From Alphaproteobacteria bacterium (lineage in GTDB: Bacteria; Pseudomonadota; Alphaproteobacteria; Micropepsales; Micropepsaceae), in the NCBI GenBank assembly GCA_017983635.1, contig JAGOBA010000009.1:62001-126000 (forward strand): a stretch of 64,000 nt of DNA, written 5' to 3'. The number at the start of each line of letters is the position of its first letter. The stretch's first letter is position 1. Made by a program: the position numbers and the translations under genes. Shown here piece by piece: positions 44,259-52,960 of the stretch. Below the pieces are notes generated by a model. The model made no database searches. It was given only the letters and a program-made list of their open reading frames with translations, and was not told where the DNA came from.

Positions 44259-45107
44259 ATGCGCCGGACGCTGTCCTATGTGTGGTGGCCGTTGTTGTTC
44301 GCGGCATCAGTTGTTTCGGTTTATGCCGGCATTCGAAGCGGACACGCGGTTCTGGTTTTCAACGTGACGTACCTCGCGCTCGCGGTTGCGATCGCGATGT
44401 TGGAACGCGTGTTTCCCCATGAGCAAGCGTGGCTCGCCAATGACGGCCAAATTGTCCCCGATATCGCGCACACCGTGCTGAACAAGGGGATCGCGCAAGC
44501 CATCGTTGTGATGGTGACTTTTATGGGGATAGCCGAATTCGCCGCCCCGACCGCCGGGGTGCTCTGGCCGGCCCATCTACCCTTTGGGGTTGAGGTGGCG
44601 ATCGGGCTCGTCATTGCGGAGTTCGGGCTCTACTGGAAGCACCGGTTCGCGCACGAGTGGCCGCCGCTGTGGCGCTTCCATGCCGTTCATCACAGCGTAA
44701 CGCGGCTCTGGTTTTTGAACACCGGCCGATTTCACGTTGTGGATACGCTCACCGGTCTGGCGGTGGCCATGCCCGTTCTGCTGCTTCTGGGGGCGCCCAA
44801 GGACGTTATGATCATGGTCAGCGCGATCACGACGTTTGTCGGAATCCTCACGCATTCGAACGTTGAGATGCGGTGTGGCGTGTTGAACTTCGTCTTCAAC
44901 ACGCCGGAATTGCATCGCTGGCATCATTCGAAAGTGCTTGCCGAGGGCAATCGGAACTACGGCGAGAACCTGATGCTGTTCGATCAGCTGTTCGGCACCT
45001 ATTTCAACGCGCCGCGCCGTCCGCCGAGGGACATCGGCATCGCGCATCCGATGCCTTCGACGTTCTTGGGCCAGTTGGCGGTGCCATTTACGCGCGCACC
45101 GCTCTGA
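44259..45107 (+). CDS. Sterol desaturase/fatty-acid hydroxylase family protein
   Basis: A 282-residue membrane di-iron enzyme. Histidine clusters are HRFAHE, FHAVHHS and LHRWHHS, in the order and spacing of the family, between about four membrane helices. It uses O2 and electrons to hydroxylate or desaturate a lipid such as a carotenoid, hopanoid or fatty acid; substrate not readable. The start at 44259 was chosen over an upstream in-frame ATG at 44178. A second member of the family is at 60572-61423. It follows the cyclase gene by 107 bp. Confidence 0.88.
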   Translation: MRRTLSYVWWPLLFAASVVSVYAGIRSGHAVLVFNVTYLALAVAIAMLERVFPHEQAWLANDGQIVPDIAHTVLNKGIAQAIVVMVTFMGIAEFAAPTAGVLWPAHLPFGVEVAIGLVIAEFGLYWKHRFAHEWPPLWRFHAVHHSVTRLWFLNTGRFHVVDTLTGLAVAMPVLLLLGAPKDVMIMVSAITTFVGILTHSNVEMRCGVLNFVFNTPELHRWHHSKVLAEGNRNYGENLMLFDQLFGTYFNAPRRPPRDIGIAHPMPSTFLGQLAVPFTRAPL

Positions 45108-45301
45108 GCTGACGAAACGGCTAGGGGAATCGCGCCAGGCGTTAACGCACGTCCAAGTCGCAATTGAACTCCGATGCGTCTTTTAACTGACGCCTGATAG
45201 TTGCGTGATCAATTGCAACTTCGACCCTCGGTCAGTGGTGGCGCGTTACGACGCGGTGCAATGTCCGTCGCATCAACAGCGTTCACTACTCCCCCGGCGC
45301 G

Positions 45302-45523
45302 ATGACAAAGAAACCGCACTTCGATCCCGATCCCGACATTATTCGTTCGGCGTGGCTCTTGATCCGCAATCACGGCGACAAGGCGCTGCGCGAGGCGACG
45401 CGCTTTCAGAATCAAATGATCCGCAAAGGCGATCCGCGTGGGATTACGCTGTGGTGGTCGATCGGCGAAGCGATTAAAGAGCTCCGCCGCACCAAACGCG
45501 CGCCCCACGAGCCGCTGAACTAA
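45302..45523 (+). CDS. Small conserved-looking hypothetical protein (73 aa)
   Basis: A 73-residue helical protein: PDIIRSAWLLIRNHGDKALREATRF, then RKGDPRGITLWWSIGEAIKEL. This layout (a helix ending HGDxA, then GDxxGxxxWxxIxxAI) is one I associate with a group of short alphaproteobacterial proteins of unknown role. It overlaps the SbtB gene by four bases at the stop codons, tail to tail. In the gap upstream, AGTTGC at 45198 and GCAACT at 45214 form a short dyad. Confidence 0.6.
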   Translation: MTKKPHFDPDPDIIRSAWLLIRNHGDKALREATRFQNQMIRKGDPRGITLWWSIGEAIKELRRTKRAPHEPLN

Positions 45524-45831
45524 AACCGATCCGGTCGCAGGACTTGGACGTCGCTGATTGTTGCGACGCCGCGCCAGGATTCGAAGAGGGGGAGCAGGTT
45601 CGCGAGGACCGCGTCCGCGGCTTCGGGGGTGAGGATCACGTTGACGAGGGCCATGCCGTCGGCGTGAGAGAGTGAGTCCTCCCACCAGGCGCCTTGGGCG
45701 CCGAAGCCCTTTGATCCTTCGAGGATCGTGTAGCCTTTGGCGCCGGCTTTCACGAGCAGGTCTTCGATGCGGGTCAGGATCGCGGGCTCGACGATGATCT
45801 CGAGTTTCTTGCGGGGATAGGTTTGCACCAT
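45520..45831 (-). CDS. sbtB: PII-like SbtB-type regulator
   Basis: A 103-residue PII-fold protein. It starts RKKLEIIVEPAILTRIEDLLVKAGAKGYTIL, as in SbtB-like proteins, followed by a T-loop region with GSKGFGAQGAWWED and a final strand ISDVQVLRP. It lacks the CGPEGC redox loop found in cyanobacterial SbtB. SbtB binds adenyl nucleotides and gates the bicarbonate transporter. It starts 12 bp after the SbtA stop, so the pair is one transcript. Confidence 0.85.
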   Translation of the reverse strand: MVQTYPRKKLEIIVEPAILTRIEDLLVKAGAKGYTILEGSKGFGAQGAWWEDSLSHADGMALVNVILTPEAADAVLANLLPLFESWRGVATISDVQVLRPDRF

Positions 45832-45843
45832 GGTCTTGGGGCC

Positions 45844-46833
45844 TCAGGGCATGACGCCGCCGGCCGCAAAGAAGTAAAGCGGCAGGCCCAGCGTCAGGTT
45901 GAAGGGAAATGTGATGGCGAGCGAGAGCGTCAAATAGACCGCCGGGTTCGCTTGCGGCAGCGCGATGCGCATCGCGGCGGGCACAGCGATGTAGGACGAG
46001 CTTGCACAGAGCGTCATCAGCAGCATTGTCGTGCCGGGCGAGAGGCCGATAAGCATCGATGCGGCGAGGCCTAAGCTGGCGCCGATCAGCGGCATGTAGA
46101 GCGCGAAGAGGACGAGCGGGAACGACAGCGCGTTCGTGCTCATCAAGCGGCGGCCGGCGAGGAGCCCCATGTCGAGCATGAAGAGGCACAGGATGCCCTT
46201 GAAGGGCGCATCGACGAAAGGCGAGACGGCCTCCATGCCTTTCTCGCCTGAGATCACGCCGACGAAGAAGGCACCCATGAGCAATACGACGCTACCGTTC
46301 AGCAACACTTCGCGCATGAGTTCGTGGCTGACGAAGGACTTGTCAGCGGCGTTGCGCGTGCTGCCGGCGTTGGCAAGCCAGAGGCCGGCGATGATCGCGG
46401 GGGTTTCCATGAGCGCGGTGACGGCGACCATAAAGCCGTCGAACTCGATCTTGAGGCTGGTGAGCAGGGTCGAGGCGGCAACAAATGTCACAATGCTGAC
46501 CGAGCCGTAGTGGGCGGCGACCGCGGCAGCGGAGATGCGATCGAGCTTTGATGTTGCGCGCAGCAGGAAGAACGCGATCACGGGGATAAGAACGCCGATC
46601 AGTATGCCGGTTGCTGCGACGACGGCGAACTCCCAGGTCAGGCCGTGCTTGGCGATGGCGACGCCGCCTTTGAAGCCGATCGCGAGCATCAGGTAGATCG
46701 TTAGGCCTTTCGCGAAGGCATCGGGAACGGTGAGGTCCGAGCGCAGGAGTGCAGCGGCAATTCCGAGCGCGAAGAAGAGTACCACCGGCGAGCTCAAATT
46801 GAGTGCCGCCAGTGCGGTTAGCTGTTCAAGCAA
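45844..46833 (-). CDS. sbtA: SbtA-type sodium-dependent bicarbonate transporter
   Basis: A 329-residue protein with about ten membrane helices. It begins LNLSSPVVLFFALGIAAALLRSDL and has KGLTIYLMLAIGFKGGVA, AAHYGSVSIVTFVAA and FMLDMGLLAGRR, all hallmarks of the SbtA (DUF897) family. The start is TTG at 46833, chosen because an AAGGGGAG site lies seven bases before it and the family begins LLEQLTAL there. It brings in bicarbonate with sodium; in a heterotroph this may feed carboxylases. SbtB follows. Confidence 0.88.
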   Translation of the reverse strand: MLEQLTALAALNLSSPVVLFFALGIAAALLRSDLTVPDAFAKGLTIYLMLAIGFKGGVAIAKHGLTWEFAVVAATGILIGVLIPVIAFFLLRATSKLDRISAAAVAAHYGSVSIVTFVAASTLLTSLKIEFDGFMVAVTALMETPAIIAGLWLANAGSTRNAADKSFVSHELMREVLLNGSVVLLMGAFFVGVISGEKGMEAVSPFVDAPFKGILCLFMLDMGLLAGRRLMSTNALSFPLVLFALYMPLIGASLGLAASMLIGLSPGTTMLLMTLCASSSYIAVPAAMRIALPQANPAVYLTLSLAITFPFNLTLGLPLYFFAAGGVMP

Positions 46834-46895
46834 GTGCGGCTCCCCTTGGCTTAGGGGCTGAGATATCCGCCGCTTTGCGGATTTCAAGGCTGGGT

Positions 46896-47510
46896 TTAGC
46901 GCTTGGCGATGTAGCCCGGCAGTAGGCGGAGCGCAAAGACAATACCGACGCTGCGGATAACAAACGTTAGCGCCACCGCTGCGGTCAGGGCCCAACCGTC
47001 GTTGATGCCTGACGCGCGACAGGCGAAGTAGCCGAGTGCGCCGGCCAGGGACGCGGTGACATAGATTTCGCCGGAGAAGACGAGCGGCACGCGGTTGGCG
47101 AGCACATCGCGGACGATGCCGCCGCCTGCGGCACCGATGGCGACGAGAAAGACGGTGGCCGCGGGGTCGAGGTCGAGGGTGGTCAGGCGCTGCATGCCTG
47201 CGGCTGTGAAGAGCGCGAGGCCGGCGGCGTCGGCCCACACGAGCGTCTTCTCCGGCGGGGCGCCGAAGCGAACGGCTTCGAAGACGACGACGGCGGAAGC
47301 GAGTGCCGCCCAGAGCGGCTCCGGCGCGGTGAGCCAGCGGACGTCCGCGCCGATGAGGAGATCGACGATCGTGCCGCCGCCGAGGCCGGCTGCGACGGCG
47401 AGGAAGATGGCGCCGACGAGATCGAAGCGCTGCTCCGCGGCGACAAGCGCGCCGGAGGCGGCGAAGACGGCGGTGCCAACGAGCGACAGGACGGCGAGGG
47501 CGATGTCCAT
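46896..47510 (-). CDS. TRIC / UPF0126 family cation-channel-like membrane protein
   Basis: A 204-residue protein with seven membrane helices in two related halves, as in prokaryotic TRIC channels (UPF0126). Both glycine-rich motifs are visible: AVAAGLGGGTIVDLLIG and AIGAAGGGIVRDVLANRVPLV. It should form a trimeric potassium-permeable pore. It lies 62 bp upstream of sbtA in the same direction and may be in its operon. Confidence 0.9.
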   Translation of the reverse strand: MDIALAVLSLVGTAVFAASGALVAAEQRFDLVGAIFLAVAAGLGGGTIVDLLIGADVRWLTAPEPLWAALASAVVVFEAVRFGAPPEKTLVWADAAGLALFTAAGMQRLTTLDLDPAATVFLVAIGAAGGGIVRDVLANRVPLVFSGEIYVTASLAGALGYFACRASGINDGWALTAAVALTFVIRSVGIVFALRLLPGYIAKR

Positions 47511-47560
47511 GGGCGGTAGCCTAAATTGAGTCGCAGCGGGTGTGTGTTGCTTTGCCGCCG

Positions 47561-47589
47561 TTGCGACAGGATTTCCGTTCGTGTATATG
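47561..47589 (+). promoter_or_regulatory. Promoter candidate upstream of the PcfJ gene
   Basis: TTGCGA (47561-47566) and TATATG (47584-47589) are separated by 17 bp. Transcription would start near 47596, followed by the 14-codon ORF and then the PcfJ gene. Confidence 0.6.
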
Positions 47590-47629
47590 CGGCGTCCGTT
47601 TCACAGCGAGCCTCAGGGAGGCGACGACA

Positions 47630-47674
47630 ATGTTTGTTCTGAAGAGCCTTCCGAAATCGTATCGCGATATCTAA
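47630..47674 (+). CDS. 14-codon leader ORF candidate
   Basis: An ATG with a strong AGGGAGG site (47615-47621) eight bases upstream opens a frame encoding MFVLKSLPKSYRDI and a stop. It lies 34 nt after the predicted transcription start and 87 nt before the PcfJ-domain gene. The ribosome site is better than that of most genes here, so it is probably translated. It might be a regulatory leader or the surviving start of an older gene. Confidence 0.45.
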   Translation: MFVLKSLPKSYRDI

Positions 47675-47760
47675 TCGCGTTGCCGTGCTTGTGCATGGCG
47701 GATTTTCGAACATAGGCGATATCTCAGACGTCCGCGCTTGGCGCGGGTGGGCGGATTCAC

Positions 47761-48951
47761 ATGAGCATGGCTCCATTGCACGCGGACGCGCGTGCGGGTG
47801 CGCGGGTGGTTGCGCGCTCCAGACTGGTCGAGCGACGGCTTGCTCGGTTTCAGCCGCAGGTGCAAGCGCGTGTGCGAGCGGTCGCCGCACTGCATCCACG
47901 CTTGGCGGACTTGGCGCTGAGCTTTCCAGCGCTGCTGTTCGCGCTCGCGGTGCCGCGGGCGGGAAGCAATGTCGCGCGCGCCATCCAACATACGATCGAT
48001 GGCGCGCCGCTGAAGGAGATTTCCGACATTCTGAACTTGCCGTTGTGGTTGCGTGCCGTCGAGGCGGGCGCGTTTTGCGAACCAATCCCCGAGCTGCCAA
48101 ATGGTGAGTTGTTCCGGCGTCAGATCGGCAACTATCTGCCGACCGATGCGCGGCGGTTCGAGCGCTGGGTCCGGGCGGTGTCCGATGCCGACCGATGGGC
48201 GGATCAGGCGTTGGCGCTCTGGGTGGCGCGGGAGTTGCGGCGCAATGACCGAAAGATCGGATTGGAGCAGCTTCGTGGCGTCTGCCTGTGGGCTTGGTGT
48301 TCGCGGCACTGTGTGTTCGACGGGGTACTGGCCTTCGAGCGGCGCTGGGGGCCTGCGATGCAGTTTGAAACCGCCGTTGACGTTGCACGCGGCTGGTTCC
48401 GCCGTGTCAATCTTCACATGTATTTGGGCGACCAGTGCATCGAGGACACTTGGCTGGCGCCGGGTGTTGTCGACGGCTACGAGTTCGTGGCGCTGCGGTC
48501 TGCTGCCGACATTGCGGAGGAGGCAGCTGCGATGAAGCACTGCGTTGCAGACTACGTGGATTCGATTGCACATGATTGTTGCCGCATTTGGAGCATGAGA
48601 CGCGACGGTATCCGTGTGGCGACGGTTGAGGTCGGCCGCCCTACGGAAGATCCGCTGCCGGCAATCGCGCAACTCAAGGCTGCCCATAACGGGATTGTCG
48701 GAACCGAAGTCTGGTTGATCGCCCGCCGGTGGTTGAATGCGCACGACCCACTGGCAATCAGCCGGCCTGCTCGGGCATGGGGCACAGTCCCGCTCGACCG
48801 GTGTGCCTGGAGAAAGACCTGGCGTTACTACTGGCTGAGCAAGAAATGCATTCCGTCGTGGCTCCCGCTGACGCCTTCATACGATGCCATGTCGCAGCTG
48901 ATGTACGGCGAGCGAACGCAACGGCATCGTCGCCAGCGGCGGCGACGTTGA
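47761..48951 (+). CDS. PcfJ-domain protein
   Basis: A 396-residue soluble protein. The N-terminal 200 residues are helical and basic (ARSRLVERRLARFQPQVQARV) without a known motif. The C-terminal part has the PcfJ-like core EEAAAMKHCVADYVD followed by CCRIWSMRRDGIRVATVEVG and AQLKAAHNG, found in many plasmid, phage and chromosomal proteins of unknown function. It lies behind a promoter and a 14-codon ORF. Neighbours give no further hint. Confidence 0.75.
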   Translation: MSMAPLHADARAGARVVARSRLVERRLARFQPQVQARVRAVAALHPRLADLALSFPALLFALAVPRAGSNVARAIQHTIDGAPLKEISDILNLPLWLRAVEAGAFCEPIPELPNGELFRRQIGNYLPTDARRFERWVRAVSDADRWADQALALWVARELRRNDRKIGLEQLRGVCLWAWCSRHCVFDGVLAFERRWGPAMQFETAVDVARGWFRRVNLHMYLGDQCIEDTWLAPGVVDGYEFVALRSAADIAEEAAAMKHCVADYVDSIAHDCCRIWSMRRDGIRVATVEVGRPTEDPLPAIAQLKAAHNGIVGTEVWLIARRWLNAHDPLAISRPARAWGTVPLDRCAWRKTWRYYWLSKKCIPSWLPLTPSYDAMSQLMYGERTQRHRRQRRRR

Positions 48952-49016
48952 TTGGCACGACATTGCGCGCTCATCGCTGCTCGTGTAAGCCGCGCGGAGA
49001 TAGGTGGTGAGCGCGG

Positions 49017-49739
49017 ATGGCGACGTTTGTTTTGGTGCATGGGGCTTGGCATGGCGGTTGGTGTTGGGACGAGGTCGTGCCGCGGCTGACGGCGCGCGGG
49101 CATATTGTCGAGGCGCCGGATTTGCCGGGGATGGGGCGGGACAAGACGCCGCTCGGCAAGGTCGATCTTTCGAAGTGGACGTTGTTCGTTAGCGATATCG
49201 TGATGCAGGCGTTCGAGCCGGTGGTGCTGGTCGGGCATAGCCGTGGCGGGATCGTGATCAGCGAAGTGGCGCAGCTGGTGCCAGACCGGATATCGACGCT
49301 CGCTTATCTGGCGGCGTTTCTGGCGCCTGAGGGAAAGACGTTGAGCGATATGCTGGCGATGTCGCCCGGGCGCGAGGTGGCGCGCGATACGATCGTGCCC
49401 GCGGCCGATGGAATCGCCTGCACGATACGGCCGGAGAAGGTGGTGCCGGTGTTTTACAACACGACGCCGCCGGCGTTGGCTGCGCGTGCCGCCGGGTTGG
49501 TGGGACCGGAGCCGCTGATGAGCTTCGGTACGCCGGTGCGTACGACGGCGGAGCGCTATGGGCGTGTGAAGCGCGCGTATATCGAGTGTCTGCAGGACAA
49601 TGCGATTCCCATCGAGTTGCAGCGGTTGATGCGCGACGCGTTGCCGTGCGATCCGGTGGTGACGCTCGACTGCGATCACTCGCCGTTCTTTTCGATGCCG
49701 GATGCGCTCTGCGATGCGTTGATCAAGCTTGCGAACTAG
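49017..49739 (+). CDS. Alpha/beta-hydrolase (esterase/HNL-like)
   Basis: A 240-residue single-domain hydrolase of the branch that includes plant methylesterases and hydroxynitrile lyases. It has the oxyanion motif FVLVHGAWHGGWCWDEV, the nucleophile elbow VGHSRGGIVISE, and a C-terminal TLDCDHSPFFSMP with the catalytic His. The acid lies in PCDPVVTLD. Substrate unknown. No signal peptide, so cytoplasmic. The GST gene follows directly and is probably co-transcribed. Confidence 0.88.
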   Translation: MATFVLVHGAWHGGWCWDEVVPRLTARGHIVEAPDLPGMGRDKTPLGKVDLSKWTLFVSDIVMQAFEPVVLVGHSRGGIVISEVAQLVPDRISTLAYLAAFLAPEGKTLSDMLAMSPGREVARDTIVPAADGIACTIRPEKVVPVFYNTTPPALAARAAGLVGPEPLMSFGTPVRTTAERYGRVKRAYIECLQDNAIPIELQRLMRDALPCDPVVTLDCDHSPFFSMPDALCDALIKLAN

Positions 49740-49751
49740 GAGGCTTTGCTC

Positions 49752-50432
49752 GTGTACCAGCTCTTTATCGCCAACAAAAACTACTCGTCATGGTCGCTGC
49801 GACCGTGGGTTTTGCTGCGCGAGCGCGGGATTGCATTCGAGGAAAAGTTCCAGGCATTCACGCCGGGCGGGAGTTACGCGCGGTTCCGGGCGTTCTCACC
49901 GACGGGCAAAGTGCCGACGTTGGTCGATGGGTCGACTGTGGTTTGGGATTCGATGGCGATCGCGGAATATGTGGCAGAGCGGCATGAGGGCGTGTGGCCG
50001 AAGGATGCTGCCGCGAGGGCGTGGGCACGATGTGCCGCGGCGGAGATGCATTCGGGGTTTCAGGTGTTGCGCGAACGCTGTTCGATGAACTGTGGCTTGC
50101 GCGTGAAGCTGCATGAGATGCCGGACACGTTGGTGAAGGACATCACGCGGGTGAGCGAACTCTGGAACGAGGGGCTCACGCAGTTCGGCGGGCCGTTTCT
50201 GGCGGGCAAAGCGTTCACTAACGTCGACGCGTTCTTCGCGCCGGTGGCGTTTCGGATTCAGACCTATGGATTGAAGCTCGACGCGCCGGCCCAGGCTTAT
50301 GCGCAGCGGCTACTCGATCTGCCGTCGATGAAGGAATGGTATGCTGCGGCTCTGGCCGAAACGTTGCGCGACGAGCACGATGCGTTCACGGGGCGGTTTG
50401 GGACGATCACACAGGACTTGCGGGCGAAGTAG
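49752..50432 (+). CDS. Glutathione S-transferase
   Basis: A 226-residue GST. The N-terminal thioredoxin-like half has YSSWSLRPWVLLRERGI, with Ser-x-Ser at the glutathione site, KVPTLVDG (cis-Pro) and DSMAIAEYVAER. The C-terminal half is helical (about 85-226). The start is GTG at 49752, set by an AGGAGG site eight bases upstream at 49738-49743; a TTG at 49746 is too close to that site. It follows the hydrolase gene by 12 bp. Confidence 0.9.
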   Translation: MYQLFIANKNYSSWSLRPWVLLRERGIAFEEKFQAFTPGGSYARFRAFSPTGKVPTLVDGSTVVWDSMAIAEYVAERHEGVWPKDAAARAWARCAAAEMHSGFQVLRERCSMNCGLRVKLHEMPDTLVKDITRVSELWNEGLTQFGGPFLAGKAFTNVDAFFAPVAFRIQTYGLKLDAPAQAYAQRLLDLPSMKEWYAAALAETLRDEHDAFTGRFGTITQDLRAK

Positions 50433-50436
50433 CGTC

Positions 50437-51624
50437 TCAAGCCCGCGCTTTCTTCGACTCCTTGTTGTAGCGCGGATCGGCGGACGGTGCGGGGAGCGTC
50501 GTGACGCGGATCGCGTCTTTGGGGAGCTTGGCGATGTAGGCCGGGTCGCGGGCGTAGGCGCTTTCGTGGATTTGGGCGCCGGGCGGGATGGTGCGCCAGC
50601 CCGCGAGGTTCACTTTCCGGCGTTGGCTCCAGACTTCCTTGCCGTCGACGATGCGGCGTTGCCAGTGCTTCTTCGGAAACAATTGTGCGGGCCACCAGTT
50701 CCAGTGCTTGAGTTCGTCGTGGATGGTCGCTCTCGGATCGGGCGCGACGTAGTTGCCGCCGGCGCGGCCCATGATGCGGGCTTCGCGCTCAGCGATGGTG
50801 GCAAGGCCCTCGGCCTGCGCCTCGCGCAGCATCCATTCGAGCGCGATCTTTGCAAGCGCGCTGTCGCGCTCGGGGTACCCGCCGCCGACGTCGCCGTGCG
50901 AGCCCGGGAACCAAACTTGCTGCAGATCCTTCGGGCCCGAGGGGCCGCGCGCTTTCGGGTGCCAAAGGCTTTCGCGGAAGAACGCGCGGCGTTCGTCGAT
51001 CGCAACAGCGTGGCGGCCGACTTCGATCGACGGGTTGTTGGCGCTGAACGGCAGACGCAGCGGGTTTTCGATCCAGCCCACCGAATTGACCGTGTCCCAA
51101 ACGCCGACGAAATGCGGGCGGCACTCGAGCGATGCGAAAGTGAGTTTGAATTGCTGGGCGGTGATGATCGCACGTGTGATCGCAGCCTTGCCGCCCTCGC
51201 CGTCGCGCTCGCGGATTTTCGACATCAGGCGGATCGCGTAGGGGACCAGCGTCTCGTTGCCGGGGCGGATGAGGCCCACCATGTGGAGCAGCGCCGCGAC
51301 GGCGCGCACCGTGTAGGCGCCGCGCGAGAAGCCGAAGAGGAAGACTTTGTCGCCCGCCTCATAGTGGTTCATGAGGAAGACGTAGATGTTGCGGATGTCG
51401 TTCCTGAGGCCGTATCCAAACGCGAAGCCCGCGGTCTTGGTCCACCAGCGCGAGAAGCCGGTCAGTGCGCCGGCCGCTTCCATCGTGCCCAGACCGGGGT
51501 GGTAGTACGTCGCTTGGAGCGCCGGGTCGTGGTTCAGCATCTGATAGAGCTTGACCACGTTCGTGCGATCGCCGTCGAACTCGTTCGACGTGCCGTCGCA
51601 GCAGATGACGATATTCTTGGGCAT
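50437..51624 (-). CDS. DUF2235 (Tle1-like) alpha/beta-hydrolase
   Basis: A 395-residue protein of DUF2235. It starts PKNIVICCDGTSNEF, has YHPGLGTMEAAG and DIRNIYVFLMNHY, and the nucleophile elbow FLFGFSRGAYTVRAVA. A catalytic Asp lies in VGVWDTVNSVG and a His in GSHGDVGGGY. The family includes phospholipase effectors of type VI secretion, but most DUF2235 proteins, like this one, have no T6SS genes or immunity partner nearby, so a housekeeping esterase or phospholipase is more likely. Confidence 0.88.
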   Translation of the reverse strand: MPKNIVICCDGTSNEFDGDRTNVVKLYQMLNHDPALQATYYHPGLGTMEAAGALTGFSRWWTKTAGFAFGYGLRNDIRNIYVFLMNHYEAGDKVFLFGFSRGAYTVRAVAALLHMVGLIRPGNETLVPYAIRLMSKIRERDGEGGKAAITRAIITAQQFKLTFASLECRPHFVGVWDTVNSVGWIENPLRLPFSANNPSIEVGRHAVAIDERRAFFRESLWHPKARGPSGPKDLQQVWFPGSHGDVGGGYPERDSALAKIALEWMLREAQAEGLATIAEREARIMGRAGGNYVAPDPRATIHDELKHWNWWPAQLFPKKHWQRRIVDGKEVWSQRRKVNLAGWRTIPPGAQIHESAYARDPAYIAKLPKDAIRVTTLPAPSADPRYNKESKKARA

Positions 51625-51664
51625 GGGCTGGCGCGAATCGCTTCGCGCCAGCGTCGCACGCTTC

Positions 51665-52720
51665 TTACGGCTTCAGCAAAAGCTCGGCGATTTGAACGGC
51701 GTTCAACGCCGCGCCCTTGAGGAGTTGGTCGCCAGCGACGAGCATTTGCAGAGTGCGGCCTGTCGGGTCGCCTTGGTCGGGGCGGAGGCGGCCGACCAGC
51801 ACGTCGCCTTGGCCGGAGGCGTCGCGCGGCATGGGGAAGTAGTTCTTCGCACGATCGTCGACGATGCGCAGGCCCGGGGCGCCGCGCAAAATCTCGCGCG
51901 CTTCGTTGTGGGTGATCGGGCGCTCGAACTCGGCGTTGATCGAGATCGTGTGCGCGCGCAGCACCGGCACGCGGACGCAGGTGATGCCGACGCGCAGGTC
52001 GGGTAGGCCCATGATCTTGCGCAGTTCGCGCGCGGCCTTGATCTCTTCGCCGTTGTCGCCGCCTTCGATGTCGACCTTGTCGTTGTGGCTGAAGACGTTA
52101 AAGGCGTAGGGGTGGGGCAGGACCTTCGGCTCATACGGGCGGTTCTGCAGATAGGCTTCGGTCGAGGCGCGCAATTCCTCCATCGCGGCCGCGCCGGCGC
52201 CGGAGGCCGCCTGATAGGTCGAGATGACGAGGCGGCGGATCGGGTTTTGCCGGTGCAGCGGCCAGAGCGGCATGGCGGAGATGATCGCGGTGCAGTTCGG
52301 GTTCGCGACGATGCCGCTGTGGTTGAAAGCCTCCGCGCCGTTGATCTCCGGCACGACAAGCGGCACGTCGGGGTCCATGCGGAACGCCGACGAGTTGTCG
52401 ATGACGACGGTGCGGCGGCGGGCGGCCTTGGCGAAGTCCTTGGAGATGGAGCTGCCGGCGGAGAAGAGCGCGATGTCGACGTCTTCGAGGCTCGCTTGGT
52501 CGAGTGCGTCGATCTGAACGTCGCGGCCTTGGAACGCCACCCGCTTTCCGGCGGAGCGCGGCGAGGCGAGGAGCTTCAACCGCGAGAGCGGAAACTTGCG
52601 TTGCTCCAGGCAGTGGATCAGTTCGACGCCGACAGCGCCGGTCGCGCCGACAACGGCGACGGAAGGCGACGGCGGAAGCGCGCGGCGGAGGTTGCGGGCA
52701 GGGAGTTCAGCTACTGACAT
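51665..52720 (-). CDS. asd: Aspartate-semialdehyde dehydrogenase
   Basis: A 351-residue NADP-dependent enzyme that makes aspartate semialdehyde from aspartyl phosphate for lysine, methionine, threonine and cell-wall synthesis. The N-terminal SVAVVGATGAVGVELIHCLEQ binds NADP, SAGKRV is the usual loop, and the nucleophilic Cys is in IVANPNCTAIISAM. The C-terminus has the family stretch RVPVLRAHTISINAEFERP with active His. It begins with about 18 extra residues before the Rossmann strand. It ends 40 bp before the DUF2235 gene start. Confidence 0.93.
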   Translation of the reverse strand: MSVAELPARNLRRALPPSPSVAVVGATGAVGVELIHCLEQRKFPLSRLKLLASPRSAGKRVAFQGRDVQIDALDQASLEDVDIALFSAGSSISKDFAKAARRRTVVIDNSSAFRMDPDVPLVVPEINGAEAFNHSGIVANPNCTAIISAMPLWPLHRQNPIRRLVISTYQAASGAGAAAMEELRASTEAYLQNRPYEPKVLPHPYAFNVFSHNDKVDIEGGDNGEEIKAARELRKIMGLPDLRVGITCVRVPVLRAHTISINAEFERPITHNEAREILRGAPGLRIVDDRAKNYFPMPRDASGQGDVLVGRLRPDQGDPTGRTLQMLVAGDQLLKGAALNAVQIAELLLKP

Positions 52721-52921
52721 CGGTCTCTCTCGTTGTGCAAGCCGGAGACGGCGCCGATGTCATTCGGCCCCGTCCGTTCCCGGCGGGGCCTTGGATCTTG
52801 CGCTAAGCTTGACGCGCAGAGTCCAAAGCCGCCCGGGACAAGGGCGTCTTCGTCTTCATCGTGCGCTTCGACATAGGCATCATGATGGCGGGCTGATAAC
52901 AAGCGTGCGGCGCGCCGTCAA

Positions 52922-52942
52922 GGAAGCGTGTGTCACGCTTCC
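52922..52942. promoter_or_regulatory. Perfect 8-bp inverted repeat before the DJ-1/PfpI gene
   Basis: GGAAGCGT and ACGCTTCC flank a five-base centre, 18 bp before the ATG at 52961. As DNA it could be an operator, as RNA a hairpin near the ribosome site. A second hairpin (GGCCCCG/CGGGGCC) at 52766-52790 lies in the leader of asd on the other strand. Confidence 0.45.
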
Positions 52943-52960
52943 CCAAGAAGAGGCCTGCGT

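Noticed and set aside
45190..45222. AGTTGC/GCAACT dyad as an operator
   Set aside because: Stem of six bases with a ten-base centre is common by chance and no other support was seen.
50437..51624. DUF2235 protein as a type VI secretion effector
   Set aside because: No T6SS, VgrG or immunity gene is visible nearby, and most DUF2235 proteins are not effectors.
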